Assembly: GCF_009792235.1 (NCBI RefSeq)
Contig: NZ_CP046973.1
Location: 2,852,001 to 2,916,000 of the forward strand
Source of the DNA: Microcystis aeruginosa FD4
GTDB lineage: Bacteria; Cyanobacteriota; Cyanobacteriia; Cyanobacteriales; Microcystaceae
Direction: 5' to 3'
Length of the DNA stretch: 64,000 nucleotides
Made by a program: the position numbers and the translations under genes. This document shows positions 7,701 to 16,207 of this stretch, in pieces. The notes under the pieces are model-generated. The model made no database searches and was not told the DNA's origin. It was given only the letters and a program-made list of their open reading frames with translations. Within the stretch, counting starts at the first letter, position 1, and each line of letters begins with the position of its first letter.

Positions 7701-9615
7701 TTTGCAGTCCTAAAACCTCATTAGCCACATAAGCGTAGTTGCCTACTATTTGCACACCTAAAGCATAGCCAGAAATACCATCATAATTACCCACAAGAGT
7801 GGGAGTAGTCGGGTTGCTGATATCGAAGATTTGCAGTCCTGCTGACCAATAATCAGCTACATAAGCGTAGTTACCGACTATTTCCACATCCTCAGCAAGG
7901 CCATAAAAAGGAGTATCATAATTACTCACAAAAGTGGGAGCGGCTGGGTTACTGATATCGATGATTGTCAGTAATGAAGACCCATTAGTAGCCACATAAG
8001 CGTAGTTACCGACTATTTCCGCATCATAAGCAGAGACAGAAATACCATCATAATCACCCACAAGAGTGGGAGTAGTCGGGTTGCTGATATCGAAGATTTG
8101 CAGTCCTGAAGACTCATCAGCTACATAAGCGTAGTTACCGACTATTTCCACATCCTCAGCATTGCCAGAAGGATCATAATTACTCACAAAAGTGGGAGCG
8201 GCTGGGTTACTGATATCGATGATTTCCAGTGATGAAACCCCATTAGTAGCCACATAAGCGTAGTTACCGACTATTTCCGCATCATAAGCATAGCCAATAC
8301 CATCATAATTACCCACAAGAGTGGGAGTAGTCGGGTTGCTGATGTCGATGATGTCGATGATTTGCAGTCCTGACCAATCCAAATAATCAGTTACATAAGC
8401 GTAGTTGCCGACTATTTCCACATCATAAGCAAGGCCAGAAGTATCATAATTACCCACAAGAGTGGGAGCGGCTGGGTTGCTGATGTCGATGATTTGTAGT
8501 CCACCCCCTCCATCAGCCACATAAGCGTAGTTGCCTACTATTTCCACATCCTCAGCATTGCCAGAAGTATCATAATTACCCACAAGAGTGGGAGCGGCTG
8601 GGTTGAAAATGTCGAAGATTTGCAGTCCTGGTGACCAATAATCAGCTACATAAGCATAGTTACCGACTATTTCCACATCATAAGGAAGGTCAGAAGTATA
8701 AGCAATATCCACAAAAGTGGGAGCGGCTGGGTTGCTAATGTCGATGATTAGCAACCCTCCATCAGCCACATAAGCGTAGTTGCCTACTATTTCCACATCA
8801 TAAGAATTGGCAGAAGTATCATAATTACTGACAAAGGTGGGAGTATCTGGGTTACTGATATCGATGATTGTCAGTCCTGAATACAAATCAGCTACATAAG
8901 CATAGCTACCGACTATTTGTACATCTTGACCATCGGAAATATCGTAATTCCCCTTGAAAATCGGGTCACTGGGATTACTAATATCAATGATTTCCAGTGT
9001 ATCCCCCACCGCGTAGGCGTAGTTACCTACTACTGTCACCGCCTTAGCATAGCTTAAACGATCCCACCTTCCAACTAAAGAAAGAGCAAATACTCCCTCA
9101 TAAGTCGCTAAAGTCTCCCCATCAAACGCCAAGGAAATATTCAAATTTTGCTCACTTTCAGTGCGAGAAACTATTGCCTCTAAATCCCAATCTCCTCCCC
9201 ATTTACTACTTCCCGTAGGTGTCGCTGAAGCCATCACCGTCGCACCTGTCAACTGATGCAACTTCTCAATAAATTCTTCTCCTGCATCTCCCGCCGCTAC
9301 CTGACAACCGTACAGTAGAATACGATTAATCTTTGCCCAATTCTGTAACTGTTGGCGGCAATCGTAAATATTTGTTAAATTAAGTTGACAATTCCCTAAA
9401 TATAAGCATCCTGGCGCACCATGAGAGACGAGGTGAATGGTGGTAATCTGGGGATTTTGTTGTAAAAAAGCGGTGATTTGTTCGATTCCGTCTTCCTTGG
9501 CAGAGAGAATAACGGTGGCGACTTCTGGAATTACCCCAGCTTGGAGGGTTTGATAATCGGTAATACCAGCATCGAGGAAAACTACGGACTGGTTGAGATT
9601 AGTTTGGCGAGACAT
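4783..9615 (-). CDS. Giant surface protein: DUF4347, LVIVD propellers, Calx-beta, cadherin-like and dockerin-like modules
   Basis: About 1,610 residues from the preferred start MSRQTNLNQSVVFLDAG (ATG at 9615); an upstream in-frame start at 9672 adds 19 residues that do not look conserved. Domains in order: DUF4347 (about 8-150, with LVSHGAPG and LLYGCQVAAGDAGEEF); 14 LVIVD-type propeller repeats built on VGNYAYVAD...GLQIIDISNPAAPT; two Calx-beta domains (VTEDGT, with ATVTIDPTAD); seven more LVIVD repeats; a cadherin-like domain (SIRVKTTDQGG); and a C-terminal dockerin-like pair of calcium loops, NGKVDRGDLAPLQAAF and DINGDGGINLGDFLVLN. DUF4347 proteins are large cyanobacterial exoproteins. The near-identical repeats suggest recent internal duplication. 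Confidence 0.85.
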   Translation of the reverse strand: MSRQTNLNQSVVFLDAGITDYQTLQAGVIPEVATVILSAKEDGIEQITAFLQQNPQITTIHLVSHGAPGCLYLGNCQLNLTNIYDCRQQLQNWAKINRILLYGCQVAAGDAGEEFIEKLHQLTGATVMASATPTGSSKWGGDWDLEAIVSRTESEQNLNISLAFDGETLATYEGVFALSLVGRWDRLSYAKAVTVVGNYAYAVGDTLEIIDISNPSDPIFKGNYDISDGQDVQIVGSYAYVADLYSGLTIIDISNPDTPTFVSNYDTSANSYDVEIVGNYAYVADGGLLIIDISNPAAPTFVDIAYTSDLPYDVEIVGNYAYVADYWSPGLQIFDIFNPAAPTLVGNYDTSGNAEDVEIVGNYAYVADGGGGLQIIDISNPAAPTLVGNYDTSGLAYDVEIVGNYAYVTDYLDWSGLQIIDIIDISNPTTPTLVGNYDGIGYAYDAEIVGNYAYVATNGVSSLEIIDISNPAAPTFVSNYDPSGNAEDVEIVGNYAYVADESSGLQIFDISNPTTPTLVGDYDGISVSAYDAEIVGNYAYVATNGSSLLTIIDISNPAAPTFVSNYDTPFYGLAEDVEIVGNYAYVADYWSAGLQIFDISNPTTPTLVGNYDGISGYALGVQIVGNYAYVANEVLGLQIINISNPAAPTLVGNYDTYGNASGVEIVGNYAYVADGQSGLTIIDISNPAAPTFVSNYDTSGFASDVQIVGNYAYVADGSGLQIIDISNPAAPTLVDNYITSGYAEGVEIVGNYAYVAAGEDGFQIIDVSDFNNPSPLPSVTLAVSSTSVTEDGTTNLVYTFTRTGDTTNLLTVNFTTVDDTDWWKTAIFNTDYSQTGAASFPSFPSETGTVTFAANSATATVTIDPTADTTVEDDETVSLTLTSGTDYTVGTTTPVTGMILNDDTSVTLQVVPSLVTEDGTSNLVYYFYRDGVTTNALTVNYTVGGTATFNTDYSQTGAASFTSTTGTVTFAANATTATVTIDPTADNMADPDETVTLTLATGTGYTVGTTTTVTGTINDDINPPTPTFISKYDTSGWAFGVEVVGNYAYVADYNSGLQIIDISNPALPTLKSNYDTDDAWDIEVVGNYAYLADGGSGLQIIDISNPNNPTFIGNYDNFSAVVDVQVVGNYAYLANGNSLLQIIDISNPTNPTLKGSYDDSSGFADGVQVVGNYAYVADYFSGLQIIDISNPTNPTLKGIYDTPGYPRDVEVVGNYAYVADYNSGLQIIDISNPTTPTLKGSYYGSGEATDVQVVGNYAYVAAGYSGLQIIDISNPTNPTIKGNYQNYYDYAFDVKVVDNYAYVAARAGGLQIIDVSDFNDVNESPTNLTLSNNSVAENSPINTPIGNFTTTDPDTGNTFTYGLVTGIGSTDNSLFTIDGNQLKTNAIFDYETKNNYSIRVKTTDQGGLFYEKQLTVSVTNIREQGISIDKNAITFGTPLSQYRQGWSNSNLVRPKFADTFRYIDITNTGVNAEDILAISNIEVKASNVTTNADFSQGDILLNPGQTWRVQLTYAPTAARESFNLNDGLVIHSNAINNTAYNVALTGKSTFNSDITYNGKVDRGDLAPLQAAFNSSIGSPKYDPTADINGDGGINLGDFLVLNSDYGLSLF

Positions 9616-10054
9616 AATGCAAGGGTTCCTGGTAAGTGGTGTAGGGTGGACATTGCCCACAAGCTGCTTCAATATTATTTATTCAGTCGAGTCAGCCTGT
9701 TTTCCGCAACCGCAGCCAGTCGAGGTTAGGCTTGAAGACTGTCAAATCATCAATTAACCGTCTCTACCATTTTGAAAGCGTTTTTTTCTACCGTCAATAG
9801 AATATAAAATATGCTTATCATCAGGTTTATTCATGAATCAGAGAAAATCAAATTAAATTCGGTGCGGTTAAACCTTGATTTCTCGCACCAGCCACCTGAT
9901 TAACTTGACTCAAGCCATCAGATTGAGCAAAATCAATCGCCATAAGTCCAGAAAACGGGTTTCTTTAAGAAACCCGTTTTCTCGGTTCTCAATTACTCCC
10001 TGATAATGACAATTTTAGCGGGTTGTTGCGAAGAGGCGATCACTAACGTCAAAA
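9616..10054. other. Gene-poor region with palindrome and one tiny ORF
   Basis: The 33-bp palindrome at 9950-9982 matches the one at 3743-3775 except for one base. On the minus strand, 9848-9943 is a 31-residue ATG frame (MAIDFAQSDGLSQVNQVAGA, ending PNLI) with no recognisable domain; it may be a fragment. At 10028-10072 begins a 45-bp segment that is repeated at 11193-11237. Confidence 0.45.
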
Positions 10055-10987
10055 CTAGGCAGTTAAAGTATTTAACCAATTGATTAAATCTTCAACCGTA
10101 GAGAAATCGAATAAAGCTTCTGCTAATACTTCGACATCATCAATACTTAACTCCATAATTTTAGTTTCCAATGAAGGATTAATCTCCCCTAACTTTCGGT
10201 TAATTTGACGAAGAATCAATGTTTTTTCCCGTTCGATACCGCGTTCAATACCTTGTTCGATACCTTGACGCATCCAACTGGTGGTAATTTGCATAACTCC
10301 CTCCTGTACGGGTTGACTAAATGTGCTAATCTCTTCTTGAAATTGTATCTCTTCCACTGGATTTAGATTGAGATATGTATCAATAAATCCGGAAATTAAT
10401 TGCATTCTCGCCGCATCTAACCTTAAAGTAATTAACAAGCGCAGACATTCCGCCTTAACTTTGGCTCGCTCTTTCTCGGCAATGTTCATCTTGGCCATCA
10501 AAGCTGAAGCAACCGGATTCGTCTGATTGAGAAAATCTCGCCAATTTAATCGATTTAATTGCACTACTTGATAGTTAAATTCTAAGACCTTAAAATCAGG
10601 AAAATCGACCACATACTGACTAATCGCTTCTCTTTTTGGCTTTGAATAAGAAAAAATTACAATCGGATAAATCGGTAAGACAAATTTCTCATGAAAGCGA
10701 GCAAAATAAGTAAACATTCGCCGATTAAACCACTTTCGGGAACTTTCCTGTGCCTCTACATGAATCAGAAAGAAAGATTCTTTTCCGCGAAACCTAACTT
10801 GTGCGACTAAATCGCTTTCATGTCTTTCTCCTTCCGTGACATCGGTAAATACTTCTTTGTCTAAAAAAGTAATCGAGTCCCTATCTAAATAATCCATCAA
10901 TTCAGGAAAAAATAACTCGATAAATTCAACAAAAAAGGTGGAAATTAACTCCTTAAATAAGCGATCATGGTCAATATTATTAGTCAT
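10055..10987 (-). CDS. Rpn family recombination-promoting nuclease / putative transposase
   Basis: A 310-residue protein of the PD-(D/E)XK superfamily, long annotated as a transposase and in E. coli shown to be a DNA nuclease promoting RecA-independent recombination. It opens HDRLFKELISTFFVEFIELF. The core carries ESDLVAQVRFRGKESFFLIH followed by VEAQ, where the ESD aspartate and the E-x-Q pair are the likely metal-binding and catalytic positions. A coiled, repetitive linker (GIEQGIERGIEREKT) leads to the C-terminal DUF4351 segment LNRKLGEINPSLE-like, ending near FSTVEDLINWL. It looks intact. Copies are abundant in bloom-forming cyanobacteria, and a decayed relative lies at 3204-3641. Confidence 0.85.
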   Translation of the reverse strand: MTNNIDHDRLFKELISTFFVEFIELFFPELMDYLDRDSITFLDKEVFTDVTEGERHESDLVAQVRFRGKESFFLIHVEAQESSRKWFNRRMFTYFARFHEKFVLPIYPIVIFSYSKPKREAISQYVVDFPDFKVLEFNYQVVQLNRLNWRDFLNQTNPVASALMAKMNIAEKERAKVKAECLRLLITLRLDAARMQLISGFIDTYLNLNPVEEIQFQEEISTFSQPVQEGVMQITTSWMRQGIEQGIERGIEREKTLILRQINRKLGEINPSLETKIMELSIDDVEVLAEALFDFSTVEDLINWLNTLTA

Positions 10988-11337
10988 GTAATATCATCTT
11001 AACTAATCGGAGCGATGAATGACTACTCTTCTGTATTATATTCTGAAAAGTCGGTTTTGGCAACGGATTGTTATGACCTTACCCCCTAACCTACGAGGAG
11101 AGGGGGAACTACGAAAAGAGGGGGATGCTTTCCGCGTTAACCCTTCTTTTTCCACTAAAAACCCCCCCAAAGCAATCTTACCCCTTGTCATGGCGAAGAT
11201 GCGATCGCTAACATCAAAACTAGGCAGTTAAAGTATTGGCTCTTCTGGTTTTTGTGTGGAAGGAAGAAGAATAGGGATAATTTGGGTGCATCTCAATTTT
11301 GTCGAAATATCTAGAGGAGATTTTGGGCGCACGCGGT
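10988..11337. other. Intergenic region with a 45-bp direct repeat of the Rpn gene end
   Basis: 11193-11237 repeats 10028-10072 (the 3' end and stop codon region of the Rpn gene) with three mismatches, in the same orientation. This suggests a former second copy or a slipped duplication. The middle holds a generic ccccctaacctacgaggaga repeat. The short plus-strand frame at 11019-11231 has no coding character. The final bases, 11320-11337, are the left arm of the palindrome invaded by the IS at 11338. Confidence 0.5.
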
Positions 11338-12788
11338 CATTGGTGTCAACTTAAGCAAGAAGCTTAATTATAAAAAGTAGCTGATTATCCAAGAGGAAGG
11401 CAGTAAAAAATGGTAAAATAAGGCGGAGAAGTCAGAGGTGGGTCAGTGAAAAAGCGCTCTAAGCAACGACCGAGAAAACAGGGGAATCCAGATTTGCGGC
11501 GACCACATCAATGCCCAAGCCCAGAAATCCCACAAGTAATAGAAGAACTTAAAAAATACCTAGAGCCAAGATTATTTACGCCGCTAAAATATATGCGAGG
11601 AAATCATGAAAAAATCATGAGAGATAGATTATTAACCTTACCCGTGGTGGTCGCCTTATTGGTAAGCTTAGTCTATCGCCAGATAGCGGGATTAAGTGAA
11701 GCTGTAAGAGTCTTAAAAGAGGAAGGATTACTCTGGGTAGAACCTCTAAAAGTAAGTAAGCAAGCTGTATCCAAAAGATTGATGAGCTTACCTAAGGAAA
11801 TCTTGGTATTGCTGCTGAGAAATATTTGAGAAAAAAGAAAAGAAATGTCAGGGAAAATTAGCCTAGCTGAGAAATGGCAAAAGGTGAGATAAAAATTCAG
11901 TGTTATTTGGATAGCCGATGGCTCAACCCTAGAGCAGCTGAGGAAAAAGCTGAAAGCTTCCGAGAAAGAATCTGGGAAATTGGCTGGAAGAATAATGATG
12001 ATTGTTGAGGCATTTACGCAAGTACCTGTGACAGGATGGTATCAGAAAAATGAGAGATGTAACGATAAAGTATGGGCAGAACAATTAATAAATGAGCTAC
12101 CTACATCAGGCTTGCTAGTCGTTGACCTAGGCTTTTTTAGTTTTCCGTGGTTTGACCAATTTACTAAGGAAGGAAAATATTTTCTTACCCGCATGAGGGG
12201 GAAAACATCTTACCAAATAAAGCAAGTTTTGTCCGCAGGAAAACTTTACCGAGATGAGATTATTACCCTCGGTCAGTATCGCCCTAATCCTTGCCATTCG
12301 ACCGTCAGATTAGTCTCAGTTCTTTGGGGAAATACTTGGTATGATTATTTGAAAAATGTGCTTGATTCTGAACAACTATCTGCTGAGGAAGTTGGTGATT
12401 TGTATAGAAGAAGATGGCAGATAGAAGAAGCTTTTCTCTTAACTAAGCGACTCTTAGGACTGGCCTATTTATGGGTTGGACACACTAACGGCGTACAAAT
12501 CCAAATTCTCACTACCTTGATTTTCTATACTGTTCTCACTCAGATAGTTCAAGATGTGGCTGTAGCTCTCCATCAGCCGCAAGAAAAAATTTCTGTCGAG
12601 ATGGTTTTTAGAAGCCTTTACTATGTAGCGAAGGCTTTCTTTCGGGGCGAAAACCCAGATGTAATAAGCTATTTAGCCGAACGCGCTCAACTTTTTGGAC
12701 TGATTAAAGCTGAACGTCAGCGACATCGAGAGAAAGAGGCTCTCCATCGACAAATATGGGAACCTCTTCCCTTAAGTTGACACCAATG
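11338..12788 (+). mobile_element. IS4-family insertion sequence, complete ends, 9-bp target duplication
   Basis: The element is bounded by perfect 18-bp inverted repeats, cattggtgtcaacttaag (11338-11355) and its complement (12771-12788). It is flanked by the 9-bp direct repeat gcacgcggt (11329-11337 and 12789-12797). Removing the IS restores GGGCGCACGCGGTGCGCCC, an 8-bp stem with a GCG loop, so the IS landed in the loop of a dispersed palindrome. Its transposase gene is broken. Confidence 0.92.
11446..12780 (+). pseudogene. IS4-family transposase, frameshifted
   Basis: The first 127 codons run from 11446 to a stop at 11827. The homologous protein continues in another frame (FEKKRKEMSGKISLAEKW), meets a TAA at 11890-11892, and then runs open to 12780. 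The DDE residues are still visible: IWIADGSTLEQL (first Asp), LLVVDLGFFSF (second Asp), and the Y-R-E signature LYRRRWQIEEAF (Glu). The order matches the second IS4-family protein at 31748-33121. With a frameshift plus a stop it should be inactive unless the element uses recoding, which two lesions make unlikely. Confidence 0.85.
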
Positions 12789-13064
12789 GCACGCGGTGCG
12801 CCCCTACCATTGGCGCAATCATATTATTGTAGGGGCGAATTGCCTTCGCCCTCTTTGAATAACTGCTGCTGCTCACCAATAGGTGAGGGAAAGTCACATA
12901 TAGGAGATGCAGCCGATAATTTTCGGGAAATATAGTCTTTAAAGCCTTGTCTGGCAAGACTCCTACGAATGATCAGCACTGATTATCACACAAAGTCGAG
13001 GAGAGCCAACTAACTAACTAATTAACTTAAAACTTACATCTGATAACTGATAACTGATAACTGA
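12789..13064. repeat. Palindromic repeat remnants and STRR tract
   Basis: The right arm of the IS target palindrome (gtgcgcccctacc) is followed by a related gtaggggcgaattgccttcg unit. From 13040 to 13064 there are about three tandem ctgataa heptamers just past the pgi stop codon. No gene is seen. Confidence 0.6.
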
Positions 13065-14639
13065 TTAGCGGGTAGAGATTTGGATCGTTTCCGGTTTGCT
13101 TAAATCGCCGGTAATAGTTAAACTGCGCCGATTAGCGTTGAGATGACGGACAATTTTATAGATAGCTTCAACTTGGTCACTAGCGCCGATTTTGGCTGCT
13201 AGAGTGGCTAGGTCAAGAGAAGTCCCCGTTTCCCGAACAACTTGCACGATTTTTCTTTGTAAATCCAGAATGGAAGCGGCGGCTTTTTTCCCCGCTTCTA
13301 CCCCGGGTTGATGGTAGGCGTTAATGTTAACTAAACTAGCATAGAAACTAACGGCCCGTTCGTAGAGGGCGATTAAGGCCCCCACCTGACGAGGAGTAAC
13401 CTCTGGGATCGTGATAGTGATAGAGTGGCGACTATTTTCGTATAAAGCTTGTCGAGTACCTTGCAGTAATCCTGAGAGGAAATCGCCAGCAGTGGAGCCG
13501 GTTTCCACTTCGATGGAATCTCCTTGCCGGTCTTTTAACACTTCAATAAAAGTAGCGAAGAAATTGGGAACACCTTCGCGTAATTGTTGGACGTAGGCGT
13601 GTTGGTCGGTGGAACCTTTGTTACCATAGACGGCGATACCTTGGTACACCGTCTTACCATCGAGGTCTTTTTCTTTACCGAGGGACTCCATTACCAGTTG
13701 TTGCAGATAGCGGCTAAAGAGATAGAGACTGTCTTTGTAGGGCAGAATCACCATATCTTTCTCTCCCTTGCCGTTGCCCTCATGATACCAAGCTAGGGCT
13801 AGTAGGGCGCTAGGATTTTTTTTCAGGTTATGGATGCGGGTGGCGATGTCCATTTCTTTGGCCCCGGCTAACATTTCATCAATGTCGATACCCTGCAAAG
13901 CGGCCGGGAGAAGACCGACGGCGGATAGTTCTGATGTACGACCACCGACCCAATCCTGCATGGGGAAACGAGTTAGCCAATCTTGAGCGTATTTGTCCAG
14001 TTGGCTACCAGGCATGGTGACGGCGACCGCGTGTTGCGGAAAGTCTAAATCTTGTTGTTCGTAAGCGTTGCGGACTTCTAACATTCCGTTTCTCGCTTCG
14101 GGAGTGCCGCCGGATTTACTGGTGACGATAACGAGGGTGGTAGCTAGGGGTAAATGGGCTAGGGTGCGATCGATGCCTTTGGGGTCGGTATTATCAATAA
14201 AAGCAATCTCTAAGGGGGGAAAATCGGGCGCTAGAGCCGAACCGACGAATTGGGGACCCAAAGCAGACCCCCCGATGCCTACACAGAGAATATGGCTAAA
14301 TTTTTCTTGATCAGGCGGTTTAATTGCTCCGGAGTGAATTTTCTTGACAAATTCTTTAATCTGTGCTATGGGTTCGGTGATTTCGGCCTGCAATTCCTGG
14401 TTAGGAGCGAGTTCAGGAGCGCGCAGCCAGTAGTGGCCGACCATACGCTGTTCGTCGGGATTGGCGATCGCACCCTGTTCTAAAGCTGTCATATCTTGGA
14501 AAGCGCGCTCAAATTTTGCTTCTAGACCTTTGAGAAAAGCCTCATCGAAGGGAATCCGACTGACATCGAGATAAAGTTCTAGGTTAGGGTGATAGTATAA
14601 CCAATCTTGGTAACGTTGCCAGAGTTGCAGATTATCCAT
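13065..14639 (-). CDS. pgi: Glucose-6-phosphate isomerase
   Basis: A 524-residue cytosolic enzyme that interconverts glucose-6-phosphate and fructose-6-phosphate, linking glycogen, glycolysis and the oxidative pentose phosphate route. Visible motifs are VGIGGSALGPQFVGSAL near 120, the SIS-fold phosphate site VTSKSGGTPEARNG near 170, the catalytic-glutamate region QQLVMESLGKEKDLDG near 315, and the family signature GNKGSTDQHAYVQQLREG near 345. Length fits cyanobacterial Pgi. It is monocistronic: STRR repeats follow it, and a divergent gene lies 199 bp upstream. Confidence 0.96.
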   Translation of the reverse strand: MDNLQLWQRYQDWLYYHPNLELYLDVSRIPFDEAFLKGLEAKFERAFQDMTALEQGAIANPDEQRMVGHYWLRAPELAPNQELQAEITEPIAQIKEFVKKIHSGAIKPPDQEKFSHILCVGIGGSALGPQFVGSALAPDFPPLEIAFIDNTDPKGIDRTLAHLPLATTLVIVTSKSGGTPEARNGMLEVRNAYEQQDLDFPQHAVAVTMPGSQLDKYAQDWLTRFPMQDWVGGRTSELSAVGLLPAALQGIDIDEMLAGAKEMDIATRIHNLKKNPSALLALAWYHEGNGKGEKDMVILPYKDSLYLFSRYLQQLVMESLGKEKDLDGKTVYQGIAVYGNKGSTDQHAYVQQLREGVPNFFATFIEVLKDRQGDSIEVETGSTAGDFLSGLLQGTRQALYENSRHSITITIPEVTPRQVGALIALYERAVSFYASLVNINAYHQPGVEAGKKAAASILDLQRKIVQVVRETGTSLDLATLAAKIGASDQVEAIYKIVRHLNANRRSLTITGDLSKPETIQISTR

Positions 14640-14838
14640 AAAAAAAAGCGAAATTTTTGTTTAATTACTCGTTTAGGAGAGATAAGATTCTATCCTCTCC
14701 AATCATCATACAGGTAGTTTTAGACTAGAAGATGACGGTTAAGCATATATTAGGGGTTGGCAAAATGTTAACAGTGACGGAACTATCCCCTAATTGTTCG
14801 GTTTGCTGGTGTTGGCTGTTGATTTTTTAACCGGTCCT

Positions 14839-15846
14839 ATGGCTATTTACTCATCCCCTCTCAAAATCGGTAATTTAGAAGTACATAGCCGCGTCTTGCA
14901 ATCACCTTTATCCGGTGTCACCGATTTAGTTTTTCGGCGCTTGGTGAGACGCTTTGCTCCCGATTCGATGCTCTATACGGAGATGGTTAATGCGACAGAA
15001 ATCTCCCAGCTGCGAGAGTTACCGCAATTAATGGTTATCGGGGACAAAGAACAACCAATTAGTATGCAATTATTTGATTGCCGTCCCGATTTTATGGCTG
15101 TGGCGGCGGAAAAAGCGGTTAAGGAAGGAGCAATGACCATCGATATTAATATGGGTTGTCCTGTTAATAAAATTACTAAAAAAGGCGGTGGTTCTTCACT
15201 TTTACGACAGCCAGAAATTGCCGAGCAAATTGTTAGGGAAGTGGTGAGAGCGGTATCGGTGCCGGTAACGGTGAAAACTCGCTTAGGATGGAACGCTCAG
15301 GAGATTAATATTATCGATTTTGCCCGTCGTTTGGAAGATGCGGGAGCGCAAATGTTGACCCTGCACGCACGCACTAGGGAACAGGGTTATCACGGGCCAG
15401 CCGATTGGCAATGGATTAAACGGGTGAAGGAGGTTTTATCGATTCCTGTCATCGCTAATGGCGATATTGTTTCTGTGGAAGCGGCGATTAATTGTTTGGA
15501 ATTTACCCGGGCCGATGGGGTGATGTGTTCGCGGGGAACCCTCGGTTATCCCTATTTGGTGGGGGAAATCGATTATTACCTCAAAACAGGCAAAAAGTTG
15601 CCGAAACACACCTCTATTGACCTGTTAAGCCTAGCTAAAGAGCATTTACAGGGGCTATGGCTATATAAGGGACAACGCGGTATCTGGCAGGCGCGGAAAC
15701 ATTTGGCTTGGTATTGTCAGAATTTTACTGGTGCGGCGGTTTGGCGCGATCGGTTTTCGCGGATTGAATCGGTAGGGGAAGGCTGTGATTTAATTGATAG
15801 AGTTATTGCCCAATTAAACCTTGAAAAGGAGAATATTGACAGATAA
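14839..15846 (+). CDS. tRNA-dihydrouridine synthase
   Basis: A 335-residue flavoprotein that reduces specific uridines in tRNA D-loops with NADPH. I place the start at ATG 14839 (MAIYSSPLKIGNLEVHSRVL); a TTG at 14794 would add 15 hydrophobic, non-conserved residues. The TIM barrel holds the FMN-site segment QSPLSGVTDLVFRRL, the catalytic cysteine in INMGCPVNKITKKGGGSSLL, VKTRLGWN, HARTREQGYHGPADW and IANGDI. These are the standard Dus/NifR3 motifs. It is divergent from pgi. Confidence 0.93.
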   Translation: MAIYSSPLKIGNLEVHSRVLQSPLSGVTDLVFRRLVRRFAPDSMLYTEMVNATEISQLRELPQLMVIGDKEQPISMQLFDCRPDFMAVAAEKAVKEGAMTIDINMGCPVNKITKKGGGSSLLRQPEIAEQIVREVVRAVSVPVTVKTRLGWNAQEINIIDFARRLEDAGAQMLTLHARTREQGYHGPADWQWIKRVKEVLSIPVIANGDIVSVEAAINCLEFTRADGVMCSRGTLGYPYLVGEIDYYLKTGKKLPKHTSIDLLSLAKEHLQGLWLYKGQRGIWQARKHLAWYCQNFTGAAVWRDRFSRIESVGEGCDLIDRVIAQLNLEKENIDR

Positions 15847-15931
15847 CGATCGCACTGACCCGCTATCATCAACCTTGAATAATATTATTAGTCTAACTCT
15901 CGGTCGGGTGCAGTGATTGGTTAGATCGCTC

Positions 15932-16207
15932 CTAATTCTTACCTAGAATCTTGTCATACTCGGAGTGCGACCCAACCCAGAACCAAACTATCTTTTCTTC
16001 ATCTGACTTTTTAATCCCTAATGCTCGCCATCCAATGCCGACTCTGACTGACCAGATTTTTTCTCTTGGTTTCACCTCTTTGAACTCTAGGCTGGGGTGA
16101 AATGGATTTTCTTTCCAAATCTCGTAATTTTTCTTGGCTGTTTCTTGTACCCTTTGCGGCAAACTTAGAAAAAGTTGACGAAACCTCTTGGTTCTGGCTG
16201 ACTTTAT
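15932..16207 (-). CDS. RelE/ParE-type toxin
   Basis: About 91 residues if translation starts where homology begins (KSARTKRFRQLFLSLPQRVQ), 76 if it starts at TTG 16162. The body NPFHPSLEFKEVK...WSVRVGIGWRALG...WFWVGSHSEYDKIL is a typical RelE-superfamily fold, an mRNA interferase or gyrase inhibitor paired with an antitoxin. The upstream antitoxin's stop is TAA at 16204-16206, and the expected toxin start overlapping it reads ATA instead of ATG, which may lower or abolish translation. No other ATG is in frame. The pair is otherwise intact. Confidence 0.75.
   Translation of the reverse strand: MKSARTKRFRQLFLSLPQRVQETAKKNYEIWKENPFHPSLEFKEVKPREKIWSVRVGIGWRALGIKKSDEEKIVWFWVGSHSEYDKILGKN

Noticed and set aside
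11019..11231. 70-codon plus-strand frame upstream of the first IS4-family element
   Set aside because: Composed of generic repeats and the copied Rpn gene end; no domain.
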